Of a stretch of 16,372 bases of DNA, positions 1-6,022 are shown in pieces. The position numbers and the translations under genes were made by a program. Each line of letters begins with the position of its first letter. Within the stretch, counting starts at the first letter, position 1. The DNA comes from an uncultured Clostridia bacterium (lineage in GTDB: Bacteria > Bacillota > Clostridia > Christensenellales > Borkfalkiaceae). The stretch covers positions 1-16,372 of the forward strand of contig CAKVPH010000030.1 in the NCBI GenBank assembly GCA_934796775.1, in the 5' to 3' direction. A model generated the notes under the pieces. That model saw nothing but the letters and a program-made list of their open reading frames with translations. It was not told where the DNA came from and made no database searches.

Positions 1-25
1 TATAAGCTCACACGCCTACAATAAA

Positions 26-46
26 GGTGCAGCTTCAAGCTGCCGT
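26..46. repeat. 21-bp hairpin repeat, copy 1
   Basis: The core GCAGCTT-C-AAGCTGC is an inverted repeat. The whole 21 bp recurs in reverse orientation at 3715-3735 with a single mismatch. It is a dispersed, REP-like palindromic unit of unknown function. The surrounding DNA is much more AT-rich, so the GC-rich unit stands out. Confidence 0.6.
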
Positions 47-57
47 CACGCTACCTA

Positions 58-77
58 TTCGCAGAATAATATATTCT
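58..77 (+). repeat. 20-bp inverted repeat, left arm
   Basis: TTCGCAGAATAATATATTCT is repeated exactly in inverted orientation at 200-219. Each arm also contains its own dyad (CAGAATA-ATA-TATTCTG in this copy, 62-78). A 14-bp piece of it (CAGAATAATATATT) occurs again at 16359-16372, where the window ends. It could be a protein binding site or the end of a small mobile repeat; no flanking target duplication is evident. Confidence 0.7.
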
Positions 78-151
78 GAGTAAAAAAACGGCAAAATAAA
101 AAATGCCACTTTTACAAAAAGTGACAAATTGTGCAAAATTATAAAAATCAG

Positions 152-180
152 TTGACTTTTATTTTTTATAGTTATATAAT
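152..180 (+). promoter_or_regulatory. Strong sigma-A promoter of a putative small RNA
   Basis: The -35 box TTGACT (152-157) and -10 box TATAAT (175-180) are separated by exactly 17 bp, matching the consensus at 11 of 12 positions. Transcription would begin near 187 on the plus strand. No protein-coding gene follows: the next element is the terminator at 244-283. The promoter lies between the two arms of the 20-bp inverted repeat. Confidence 0.7.
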
Positions 181-199
181 ATTATCGAAAAAAGTTCAT

Positions 200-219
200 A
201 GAATATATTATTCTGCGAA
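200..219 (-). repeat. 20-bp inverted repeat, right arm
   Basis: AGAATATATTATTCTGCGAA is the exact reverse complement of 58-77. It lies about 14-33 nt downstream of the predicted transcription start, so it could be an operator or the first hairpin of the small RNA. The two arms are 142 bp apart, start to start, and bracket the promoter. Confidence 0.7.
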
Positions 220-243
220 CCAAACAAAAAAGATATAATAAAA

Positions 244-283
244 AAGGTCGTAAGTTAAACTAAACTTGCGACCTTATTTTTTT
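244..283. terminator. Bidirectional terminator after cysK
   Basis: A 13-bp stem (244-256 with 263-275, one G-T pair) has a 6-nt loop, a run of seven T after it on the plus strand and an A-run before it, so it can act both ways. On the minus strand it closes the pepV-cysK unit 17 nt after the cysK stop. On the plus strand it closes the candidate small RNA. Confidence 0.85.
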
Positions 284-299
284 AAAATCAAAAATTTAA

Positions 300-1229
300 T
301 TATCCTTGAATTAGCGGAGTTGAAAAATATCTGTCTGCACCATCGGGGAAAATTACGACTATGGTTTTACCTGCATTCTCTTCTCTGCTTGCTATAGTTT
401 TAGCCGCGCAGAGCGCCGCACCCGAAGATATGCCGACTAAAAAGCCTTCCGTTACGCCGACTTCTTTGCCGAATTTAAAAGCGTCTTCATCTGAAACGGT
501 GATAATTTCGTCTATAATTTCGCGATTTAACACTTTAGGCACGAAATTTGCGCCTATACCCTGAATTTTATGCGGGCCGGCAACGCCTTTTGATAAAACG
601 GGAGAAGTTGCAGGTTCTACCGCAACTACTTTAACCGAAGGGTTATTTTCTTTTAAATACTCGCCCACACCGGTTATTGTGCCGCCCGTGCCGACGCCTG
701 CGATCAAAAAGTCGGGCGTAGTGCCTAAATCGCGCAAAATTTCAGGACCCGTGGTGGCTTTATGAGCCGCAGGGTTTGCCAAATTTTCAAACTGATTAGG
801 AATAAACACCTTTTTATATTGATTTTTTAATTCTTCTGCTTTTTCAACAGCACCGCTCATTCCCTTTTTGCCGTCGGTTAAAACAATTTCTGCACCGTAC
901 GCCTTTAAAATATTGCGCCTTTCAACGCTCATTGTTTCGGGCATGGTGAGAATAAGTTTGTAGCCTTTGCATGCGCAAATGCTTGCAAGCCCTATGCCGG
1001 TATTGCCGGAGGTCGGTTCAATTATTACGGTATCGGACGTTATCAACCCTTTACTTTCGGCGTCGGCAATCATTGAGCGAGCTACGCGGTCTTTTACAGA
1101 ACCGGCGGGATTAAAATACTCGAGTTTTGCCAAGATTTTTGCCTTTATATTGTACTTTTTTTCAAAAGCGGAAAGCTCCATTAGCGGCGTATTGCCTATA
1201 AGCTCCGTTATTTTTTTGTATTGTGACAT
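300..1229 (-). CDS. cysK: Cysteine synthase (O-acetylserine sulfhydrylase)
   Basis: CysK is a PLP enzyme that makes L-cysteine from O-acetylserine and sulfide in the cytosol, the last step of sulfur assimilation. The 309-residue product has the usual family length. It shows INGTP-like ELIGNTPL at 10-16, PAGSVKDR with the PLP lysine at K46, the substrate loop TSGNTG at 73-78 and the phosphate-binding GTGGT at 180-184. GISSGAA near the C terminus is also typical. I chose the ATG at 1229 because a GTGAGG ribosome site (1238-1243) sits 7-8 nt upstream and the protein then begins MSQYKKITELIGNTP. A TTG frame opening at 1262 would only add an unconserved leader. It follows pepV by 72 nt and is closed by the terminator at 244-283. 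No serine acetyltransferase (cysE) is adjacent. The family also includes cystathionine beta-synthase-like enzymes, but this short form is CysK-like. Confidence 0.95.
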   Translation of the reverse strand: MSQYKKITELIGNTPLMELSAFEKKYNIKAKILAKLEYFNPAGSVKDRVARSMIADAESKGLITSDTVIIEPTSGNTGIGLASICACKGYKLILTMPETMSVERRNILKAYGAEIVLTDGKKGMSGAVEKAEELKNQYKKVFIPNQFENLANPAAHKATTGPEILRDLGTTPDFLIAGVGTGGTITGVGEYLKENNPSVKVVAVEPATSPVLSKGVAGPHKIQGIGANFVPKVLNREIIDEIITVSDEDAFKFGKEVGVTEGFLVGISSGAALCAAKTIASREENAGKTIVVIFPDGADRYFSTPLIQG

Positions 1230-1246
1230 ATTAAATGCCTCACTTT

Positions 1247-1262
1247 TTGATTTATAAATCAA
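1247..1262. promoter_or_regulatory. 16-bp perfect palindrome upstream of cysK
   Basis: TTGATTTATAAATCAA is a perfect palindrome lying 3 bp upstream of the cysK ribosome binding site. Its position suits an operator or a small leader hairpin. No convincing separate cysK promoter is seen, so its role is uncertain; perfect AT palindromes also arise by chance in such DNA. Confidence 0.35.
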
Positions 1263-1301
1263 TTTTCATTAATCAATTTATAATTATAAACAATTTAATT
1301 A

Positions 1302-2591
1302 TTATTCTGACAACTCTTTAATTGCGCGTTTATAAATAACGCTCATTTTTTCAAGATTTTTAAGCGTGATATATTCGTTAGGCTGATGGATAGGTGCATC
1401 TTCGCCGATAAATTCAGGTCCAAAAGCCGCCCCTTCGGGCAACGCGCGGGCATAAGTGCCGCCGCCGATTGCCATAGGCTGTTCGTGCGAGCCTGTTTCT
1501 TCGTTAAAAATATTTAACAAAGTTTTTATTAAAAAGCTGTTTTTGTCGTTAAAAAGCGGTGCCTGATGTTTATTTACTATTGTATAAGGCGCAATTTTTG
1601 CCGCCGCGTTCTCCATAAATTCGGGAGCGAAAGTCGCGGGATATCTGAAATCCACCGTTATATACATTTTTCCGTTTTCGGCTTGCAAAATGTTGGGCGA
1701 CATTGTGAGCGGGCCTGTTTCGTCCGAGTTTTCTTTAAGGCGATAAACGTCGTTAAACAATGCGTCGTAAGCCGCTTTATCTGCAAGATTAAGTTCGGTA
1801 AGGTATTTGAGCAGCGGATCTATGGCGTTTTTGCCTTTTTCGGGCGTGGAACCGTGAGCCGCAACGCCAAAGCTCTCTATTTTTTCGCCGTTTATTTTAA
1901 GACCGAGCGATTCGGCAAGTTTTTGATCGATGGGCGCGATCGCATACGCATAGTCGCAGACCATGTTAGTCATTTCGCCGCCGTAAGCCTTGATTTGATC
2001 ACTGCACGAAAACTCAAACTTTGCGTGCATTATGCCCTTTTCGGCATACAGTACGGGGAAATTGCCGTCCGGCGAAAACCCGAAATCGGGCATTTTTGCT
2101 ACTTTATTATAATGAGCCATACAACCCCAACCCGTTTCTTCGTTACAGCCGAGTATGAGTTTTATGGTTTTTGCAGGTTTAAAACCTTCGTCTTTTAACT
2201 GTTTCATCATATATAAACAGCTTACGGCAGGACCTTTATCGTCAAGCGTGCCGCGGGCGTAAATTTTGCCGTCCTCTTCGGTTGCGGTAAAGGGCGGATA
2301 CTTCCAGTCGGTAAGTCTGCCGGCTTTTACTACGTCCAAATGGCATAAAATTCCAAGCGTTTTTTCGGGTATGCCTGCTTTTTCGTGTTCGCCGCGCCAT
2401 ATAACTTCGCCAACGTAGCCGTCGTAATTTATCGTTTCAAAGCCAAAGCTTTCGGCTTTTTTAAGCATATAATCAAGCGCGCGATACACCTCTTTTCCGA
2501 AAGGCATACCGGGAAGAGCTTCGCCCTGAACGCTGGGAATAGAACATAATTCTTTTAATGTAAGCTTTATATCGTCAAAATCTTTAAGCAT
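1302..2591 (-). CDS. pepV: M20 family dipeptidase, PepV-like
   Basis: PepV is a two-zinc cytosolic dipeptidase that trims peptides to amino acids. The metal-site pattern is complete: HLD with H84 and D86, GTLDDKGP with the bridging D117, NEE with catalytic E151 and metal ligand E152, FSPDG with D175, and a C-terminal H402 in APIHQPNE. AHGSTP (H246) matches the lid-domain histidine, and GGGTYARALP (377-385) is typical of PepV. At 429 residues it is somewhat shorter than the lactobacillar enzymes (about 470), mainly in the lid region. The start is supported by AAAGGAGA (2598-2605) 7 nt upstream. It has its own divergent promoter at 2711-2739 and probably carries cysK downstream in one transcript. 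The PepV subgroup is better supported than general M20, but exact substrates cannot be read. Confidence 0.93.
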   Translation of the reverse strand: MLKDFDDIKLTLKELCSIPSVQGEALPGMPFGKEVYRALDYMLKKAESFGFETINYDGYVGEVIWRGEHEKAGIPEKTLGILCHLDVVKAGRLTDWKYPPFTATEEDGKIYARGTLDDKGPAVSCLYMMKQLKDEGFKPAKTIKLILGCNEETGWGCMAHYNKVAKMPDFGFSPDGNFPVLYAEKGIMHAKFEFSCSDQIKAYGGEMTNMVCDYAYAIAPIDQKLAESLGLKINGEKIESFGVAAHGSTPEKGKNAIDPLLKYLTELNLADKAAYDALFNDVYRLKENSDETGPLTMSPNILQAENGKMYITVDFRYPATFAPEFMENAAAKIAPYTIVNKHQAPLFNDKNSFLIKTLLNIFNEETGSHEQPMAIGGGTYARALPEGAAFGPEFIGEDAPIHQPNEYITLKNLEKMSVIYKRAIKELSE

Positions 2592-2710
2592 TTTTTTTCT
2601 CCTTTTACCTTATAAAAACGTTTTTTATCTGCTTTTTACGCTCTTGTGAGTTAAAACGTTTTTCTTATTTTTTATTTTCCGATAAAAAAATCATTTTTTA
2701 TCTGCATTTC

Positions 2711-2739
2711 ATTATACACTTTTTTTTAAATATGGTAAA
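2711..2739 (-). promoter_or_regulatory. pepV promoter
   Basis: On the minus strand a perfect TATAAT (2716-2711) follows TTTACC (2739-2734) at 17-bp spacing. It gives a leader of about 110 nt to pepV. Its -35 box overlaps the -10 box of the radC promoter on the other strand, so the two polymerases should compete. Confidence 0.6.
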
Positions 2740-2741
2740 AT
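2713..2741 (+). promoter_or_regulatory. radC promoter (extended -10)
   Basis: TATACA (2713-2718), a 17-bp spacer and TAAAAT (2736-2741) with TG at 2733-2734 form an extended -10 promoter. The expected start is near 2748, about 30 nt before the radC ATG. It overlaps the pepV promoter head to head. Confidence 0.5.
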
Positions 2742-2778
2742 AAATTTATAGATTTTTGTTTTTTTAGGTGATTTTTTT

Positions 2779-3480
2779 ATGCACGAAGGGCACAGAAAAC
2801 GCATGATTGAAAAACTTCTGGACGGTAAGAACATCCTTTCTGATCACGAACTTTTGGAAATTTTGCTGTTTTATTCAATCCCCCGCAAAAACGTGAACGA
2901 AACGGCGCACCTTTTACTCGACAACTTCGGTACTTTAGACGGCGTTATGCATGCGAACGCAGACGCGCTTATGACGGTTGAAGGTATAGGCAGTTCGACT
3001 GCGGCATTTTTTGAAGTTATAAGCGAAATTCAAAATCGAATAAAAGCAAACTCTAAAGAACTGCCCGAAATTATAAGTTATAACAACTGCAGGCAATACT
3101 TTATTGATAGCTTCCGCGGACTTACCGAAGAAAAGTTCATTGCATTGTTTTTAAACGCTAAGGGTAAAGTTATACATAGGGCAATTCTGTCTTCTCATTC
3201 GGATAACATGGTGGAAATAGACGTGCCAAAACTCACGGCTATTGCAGGTTCGCGAAAAGCCAAGCGCGCTATTATAGCGCATAATCATCTTTCAAATTCC
3301 TGCAAACCCTCAAGCGCAGACGACCTTGCAACCGAAAAAATTTGCACCGCTCTTTACGTTAGCGGGACCGTTTTAGCCGATCATATAATTGTTGCCGGAA
3401 ACGAAACTTTCAGTTATAACGCATCCGGTAGACTTAAACTTATAGAAGACCGTATAAAAAACCTCTTTTTTAAACAATAA
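2779..3480 (+). CDS. radC: RadC-family JAMM/MPN protein
   Basis: RadC (UPF0758) proteins pair an N-terminal helix-hairpin-helix segment with a JAMM/MPN metalloprotease-like domain. The early link to DNA repair is unproven and the cellular role is not settled. Here a helix-hairpin-helix loop MTVEGIGSS lies at 65-73. The full JAMM signature is present: E118, H168-N-H170, seven residues, S178, two residues, D181. The usual HNHPSG is HNHLSN, and the strand before it lacks the common GT/PRE motif, so this is a divergent copy with an intact metal site. Length (233) is normal. AGGTGA at 2767-2772 is the ribosome site. It is divergent from pepV and followed by a weak hairpin at 3489-3516. Confidence 0.9.
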   Translation: MHEGHRKRMIEKLLDGKNILSDHELLEILLFYSIPRKNVNETAHLLLDNFGTLDGVMHANADALMTVEGIGSSTAAFFEVISEIQNRIKANSKELPEIISYNNCRQYFIDSFRGLTEEKFIALFLNAKGKVIHRAILSSHSDNMVEIDVPKLTAIAGSRKAKRAIIAHNHLSNSCKPSSADDLATEKICTALYVSGTVLADHIIVAGNETFSYNASGRLKLIEDRIKNLFFKQ

Positions 3481-3488
3481 ATTTCTTA

Positions 3489-3516
3489 TATACAATGGTT
3501 TGTATAATGGTTTTTT
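3489..3516 (+). terminator. Weak terminator-like hairpin after radC
   Basis: TATACAA (3489-3495) pairs with TTGTATA (3500-3506) around a 4-nt loop and is followed after ATGG by six T. The stem is AT-rich and the T-run is offset, so termination may be weak. Confidence 0.35.
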
Positions 3517-3554
3517 ATCGTGAAATTTGATAATAATTTGATTATTTAATATTA

Positions 3555-3580
3555 GATAATCGACTTATAGGCTTACTTTT
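3555..3580 (+). repeat. 26-bp dispersed intergenic repeat, copy A
   Basis: This copy starts GATAATCGACTTATAGGC and ends in a T-rich tail. It belongs to a five-member family in this window (3555, 3634, 5606, 5885, 15081), all on the plus strand and all outside genes. The core is two adjacent dyads, GAT-A-ATC and CYTATARG. It is followed by CGTGAAACA (3581-3589), half of a parS site. Confidence 0.7.
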
Positions 3581-3633
3581 CGTGAAACATAAATATTTTT
3601 TGGCTGTTTTGCTTTAAATATTGTAAATGTTTA

Positions 3634-3659
3634 AATAATCAACCTATAGCCCCATTTTT
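3634..3659 (+). repeat. 26-bp dispersed intergenic repeat, copy B
   Basis: The copy begins AATAATCAACCTATAGCC. It is the most divergent of the five strong members (G-to-A changes in the first dyad) and lies exactly 79 bp after copy A. A T-run and ATGAAAC follow it, echoing the tail of copy A. Confidence 0.6.
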
Positions 3660-3667
3660 TATGAAAC

Positions 3668-3747
3668 AAGCTAAGGCAAGAGTCGGCAGCTTAACAGCAA
3701 CATGCCGGCAGGTTACGGCAGCTTAAAGCTGCACCGTTGGTTAGCTT
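3668..3747. repeat. GC-rich nested hairpin island
   Basis: The outer arms AAGCTAA (3668-3674) and TTAGCTT (3741-3747) enclose two direct copies of CGGCAGCTTAA (3683-3693, 3716-3726), a perfect palindrome TGCCGGCA (3703-3710) and a hairpin GCAGCTT/AAGCTGC. The 21 bp at 3715-3735 is the inverted partner of 26-46. It looks like a composite palindromic intergenic element; it lies upstream of the gltX promoter and so is not part of the gltX leader. Confidence 0.5.
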
Positions 3748-3818
3748 TTATTAGCTTTCAGGAAATATATATTAATATATTAACGATTATAAAATTACAA
3801 AAATATAAACCAAATATT

Positions 3819-3847
3819 TTGACAGAAAAAAATAATAAATATATAAA
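3819..3847 (+). promoter_or_regulatory. gltX promoter
   Basis: A perfect TTGACA (3819-3824), a 17-bp spacer and TATAAA (3842-3847) match the sigma-A consensus at 11 of 12 positions. Transcription should start near 3854, leaving a leader of only about 33 nt. Confidence 0.75.
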
Positions 3848-3852
3848 CGGCT

Positions 3853-3870
3853 TTGCGGTAAATACCGCAA
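3853..3870 (+). promoter_or_regulatory. Hairpin/operator at the gltX transcript start
   Basis: TTGCGGTA and TACCGCAA form a perfect 8-bp inverted repeat around AA, followed at once by six T and then the ribosome site GGAGGG (3877-3882). It looks like a terminator but sits at the predicted transcription start. An operator for a repressor, or a protective 5' stem-loop, is therefore more likely than an attenuator. Confidence 0.55.
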
Positions 3871-3886
3871 TTTTTTGGAGGGACAT

Positions 3887-5332
3887 ATGGAAAAAGTCAG
3901 AACGAGATTTGCTCCGAGCCCAACGGGCTTTATGCACCTTGGCGGACTGAGAACGGCACTTTATTCTTATCTTTACGCAAAACAACACGGCGGCGACTTT
4001 ATCTTGAGAATTGAAGACACCGATCAGGAAAGATTTGTTGAAGGCGCAATAGAAGTTATTTACTCTTCTTTAAAAGAATCCGGGCTTTCTTACGATGAAG
4101 GACCCGACGTAGGCGGAAATTACGGACCGTACGTTCAAAGTGAGAGAAAAGCTATATATATGGAATACGCAAAAAAGCTTATTGAACTTGGCGGCGCGTA
4201 CTACTGTTTTTGCACAAAAGAACGTCTTGAAAGTCTGACCGACGAAAACGGTAACCGCAAGTACGATAAACACTGCTTGCATCTGTCCCCCGAAGAAATT
4301 CAGGCTAAGCTTGACGCGGGTGAACCGTTCGTTATCAGACAGAACATTCCTACCTCCGGCGTTTCTTCGTACGACGATCTCGTTTACGGAACAATCCACG
4401 TTGACTATTCCGAACTTGAAGATAACGTTCTTATTAAAAGCGACGGCATGCCCACTTACAATTTTGCTAACGTTGTAGACGATCATCTTATGAAAATTTC
4501 GCACGTCGTTCGCGGTTCGGAATATCTTTCGTCCACACCTAAATACAATCTTATGTACGATACGTTCGGTTGGGAACGCCCCAAATATATTCACCTGCCC
4601 ACCATTATGAAAGATGCAACCCGCAAACTTTCAAAACGCTACGGCGACGCAAACTTCGATGATTTTGTAAATAAAGGCTATCTGCCTGAAGCTATTATCA
4701 ACTATGTTGCGCTTTTAGGCTGGAGTCCGAAGGAGAATATCGAAAAAATGACCATGCAGCAAATGATCGAGCTTTTCTCTTTGGACGGAGTTTCTAAATC
4801 GCCTTCGATTTTTGATGACGCTAAACTTCGCTGGCTTAACGGCGAGTATTTAAAAGAAATGACAGACGAAAGCTTTATGAAAGTTTCGGAGCCTTTCTTT
4901 AAAAAATCTAAAGTTTACGGCAAATACCCGCTCGATAAACTTGCGGCTTTAATGAAAACCCGCGTGGAAATTTTAAGCGAGATTCCCGATAAGATCAATT
5001 TCTTAGAAGAATTCGAAGAGTATGATACCGAACTTTTCTGCCACAAGAAAATGAAAACGGATAAAGAACTTTCGCTTAAAGTTCTCCCCCTTATCCGCGA
5101 CGTTTTAGTAAATGCCCCCGCTTTTGATCACGATACTCTGCACGATTCTTTGATGAAACTAGCCTCCGATTCGGGTATGAAAAACGGTCAGATTTTGTGG
5201 CCCGCGCGCGTGGCTTTAACAGGTAAAGACGTTACACCCGGAGGCGCAATCGAAATGGCCGTCATTCTTGGCAGAGAGGAAAGTTTAAGAAGAATCGACT
5301 TCTCTATCGACCTTTTAAAAAAGAGCTTATAA
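3887..5332 (+). CDS. gltX: Glutamyl-tRNA synthetase
   Basis: GltX is a class I synthetase that charges tRNA-Glu, and often also tRNA-Gln in Bacillota, with glutamate. The 481-residue product is full length. It shows FAPSPTGFMHLGG with the HIGH-type motif at 8-20, RIEDTD at 41-46, and KLSKR (KMSKS-type) at 247-251. A CFC...C cluster (107-109, C130) corresponds to the zinc-binding insert. I start at ATG 3887 because GGAGGG (3877-3882) is correctly spaced; a TTG at 3875 lies inside the ribosome site and would add only four residues. It has its own strong promoter and is closed by the terminator at 5417-5455. It is monocistronic here, not beside cysS or cysE as in Bacillus. Whether it is discriminating cannot be read from sequence. 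Confidence 0.97.
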   Translation: MEKVRTRFAPSPTGFMHLGGLRTALYSYLYAKQHGGDFILRIEDTDQERFVEGAIEVIYSSLKESGLSYDEGPDVGGNYGPYVQSERKAIYMEYAKKLIELGGAYYCFCTKERLESLTDENGNRKYDKHCLHLSPEEIQAKLDAGEPFVIRQNIPTSGVSSYDDLVYGTIHVDYSELEDNVLIKSDGMPTYNFANVVDDHLMKISHVVRGSEYLSSTPKYNLMYDTFGWERPKYIHLPTIMKDATRKLSKRYGDANFDDFVNKGYLPEAIINYVALLGWSPKENIEKMTMQQMIELFSLDGVSKSPSIFDDAKLRWLNGEYLKEMTDESFMKVSEPFFKKSKVYGKYPLDKLAALMKTRVEILSEIPDKINFLEEFEEYDTELFCHKKMKTDKELSLKVLPLIRDVLVNAPAFDHDTLHDSLMKLASDSGMKNGQILWPARVALTGKDVTPGGAIEMAVILGREESLRRIDFSIDLLKKSL

Positions 5333-5416
5333 AGCCTTATTTCAGCCTTTAAAATCAATTTTTATTTAGAGCTATTTGATTGTATTTTTTTGATATAATT
5401 AAAAAAATATAAAACT

Positions 5417-5455
5417 TAAAAACGACGGTTTAAAAAAAATGAACCGTCGTTTTTT
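5417..5455 (+). terminator. gltX terminator
   Basis: AACGACGGTT (5421-5430) pairs perfectly with AACCGTCGTT (5442-5451) and is followed by T-rich sequence to 5455; flanking A and T runs lengthen the stem. It lies about 85 nt after the gltX stop. Confidence 0.9.
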
Positions 5456-5605
5456 ATCTGTTTTTTTACCTGTTCTTTTTGTTTTTTATGTTTATATTTT
5501 TAAAAAATAATTTTTTTAAATTATAAAATATATACCTTGAAAAATTGTTTTTGATATTTATTTTATACGCATAATTATACATTTAATTTTATTTTACAGA
5601 TGTTT

Positions 5606-5631
5606 GATAATCGACTTATACGCCGACTTAT
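5606..5631 (+). repeat. 26-bp dispersed intergenic repeat, copy C
   Basis: It begins GATAATCGACTTATACGCC. CGACTTAT occurs twice within the copy (5612-5619 and 5624-5631). As in copy B it is preceded by TGTTT. A TATAAT lies just downstream at 5634-5639. Confidence 0.65.
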
Positions 5632-5884
5632 TATATAATTAAGTCAAATTTAAAATTATTTTTATACACTCAATAGGACCCAAATATAATATTTTTACAT
5701 TGATATGCATTTTTGTGAGTTTCTCTTTTACGTGTTTTCTTTTAAAATATTAGTAAAAATGAGCGATTTTTTATTTACAAACCTTTTTTATTCCATTTTT
5801 TAAACACAACTTAAAGCAGAACTTTTTTATTATAAATTACTCTGTATATGGTTGTTTTTGATAAAAAACAGCCAAAAATAGTGC

Positions 5885-5910
5885 GATAATCGACCTATAG
5901 GGCAACTTTT
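5885..5910 (+). repeat. 26-bp dispersed intergenic repeat, copy D
   Basis: It begins GATAATCGACCTATAGGGC. The second dyad is the perfect palindrome CCTATAGG; copy F has CTTATAAG at the same place, a paired change that keeps the symmetry. TGC precedes the G, as in copy F. Confidence 0.7.
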
Positions 5911-6022
5911 TTGATTTTTAACTATATTTAAGATTTTAATCGCATTAATCTTTTAGTATGCATATATACTTTATTTTTATATTTACTTGGTTGCTTATTA
6001 AAAATCAAAATGAATCTTAGAT

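Larger units (their letters stand above)
187..283 (+). ncRNA. Candidate small RNA, about 97 nt
   Basis: This is inferred from a near-consensus promoter at 152-180 and a 13-bp terminator hairpin ending at 283. The predicted RNA has a small AT-rich 5' hairpin (around 200-216), an A-rich linker and the terminator stem. It has no usable start codon with a ribosome binding site. It converges on the 3' end of cysK without overlapping the coding part. It matches no RNA family I recognise. The start is estimated from promoter spacing. Confidence 0.4.
1..299. other. Non-coding left end with hairpins, promoter and terminator
   Basis: I see no gene here. The stretch holds a short GC-rich hairpin (26-46), two inverted copies of a 20-bp sequence (58-77 and 200-219), a near-consensus promoter on the plus strand (152-180) and a strong two-way terminator (244-283). 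The rest is AT-rich and featureless. No ATG-started frame of useful length follows the promoter, so any transcript is likely non-coding. Confidence 0.7.
3481..3886 (+). other. Non-coding radC-gltX spacer
   Basis: No gene is seen in this 406-bp stretch. It holds a weak terminator-like hairpin (3489-3516), two copies of the 26-bp dispersed repeat (3555-3580 and 3634-3659), a GC-rich nested hairpin island (3668-3747), the gltX promoter (3819-3847), a hairpin at the predicted gltX transcript start (3853-3870) and the gltX ribosome site (3876-3882). Open frames across it on both strands look like chance. Confidence 0.75.
5333..6022. other. AT-rich non-coding spacer, gltX-yyaC
   Basis: This 690-bp convergent intergenic region contains no gene I can support. 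It has the gltX terminator (5417-5455), an extended -10 sequence TGATATAAT just before it (5391-5399) and two copies of the 26-bp repeat (5606-5631 and 5885-5910). The rest is very AT-rich. No clear terminator for yyaC is seen; there is only a short hairpin AGTAT/ATACT near 5955-5970. Confidence 0.7.

Noticed and set aside
58..219. Confident MITE
   Set aside because: The terminal repeats are good but no target-site duplication is visible, and the arms may instead be operators.
1230..1262. Longer cysK start (TTG at 1262)
   Set aside because: The added eleven residues are unconserved and bypass the well-placed GTGAGG site for the ATG at 1229.
1566..2198. 210-codon plus-strand frame inside pepV
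   Set aside because: It is the antisense of a well-conserved peptidase; its composition (R, C and F rich) is that of a shadow frame.
3481..3886. T-box riboswitch upstream of gltX
   Set aside because: No AGGGTGG-type T-box sequence is present, and the gltX promoter at 3819-3847 leaves a leader of only about 33 nt.
3702..3950. 82-codon frame on the plus strand
   Set aside because: It crosses the hairpin island and the gltX promoter, overlaps the gltX start and has no ribosome site.
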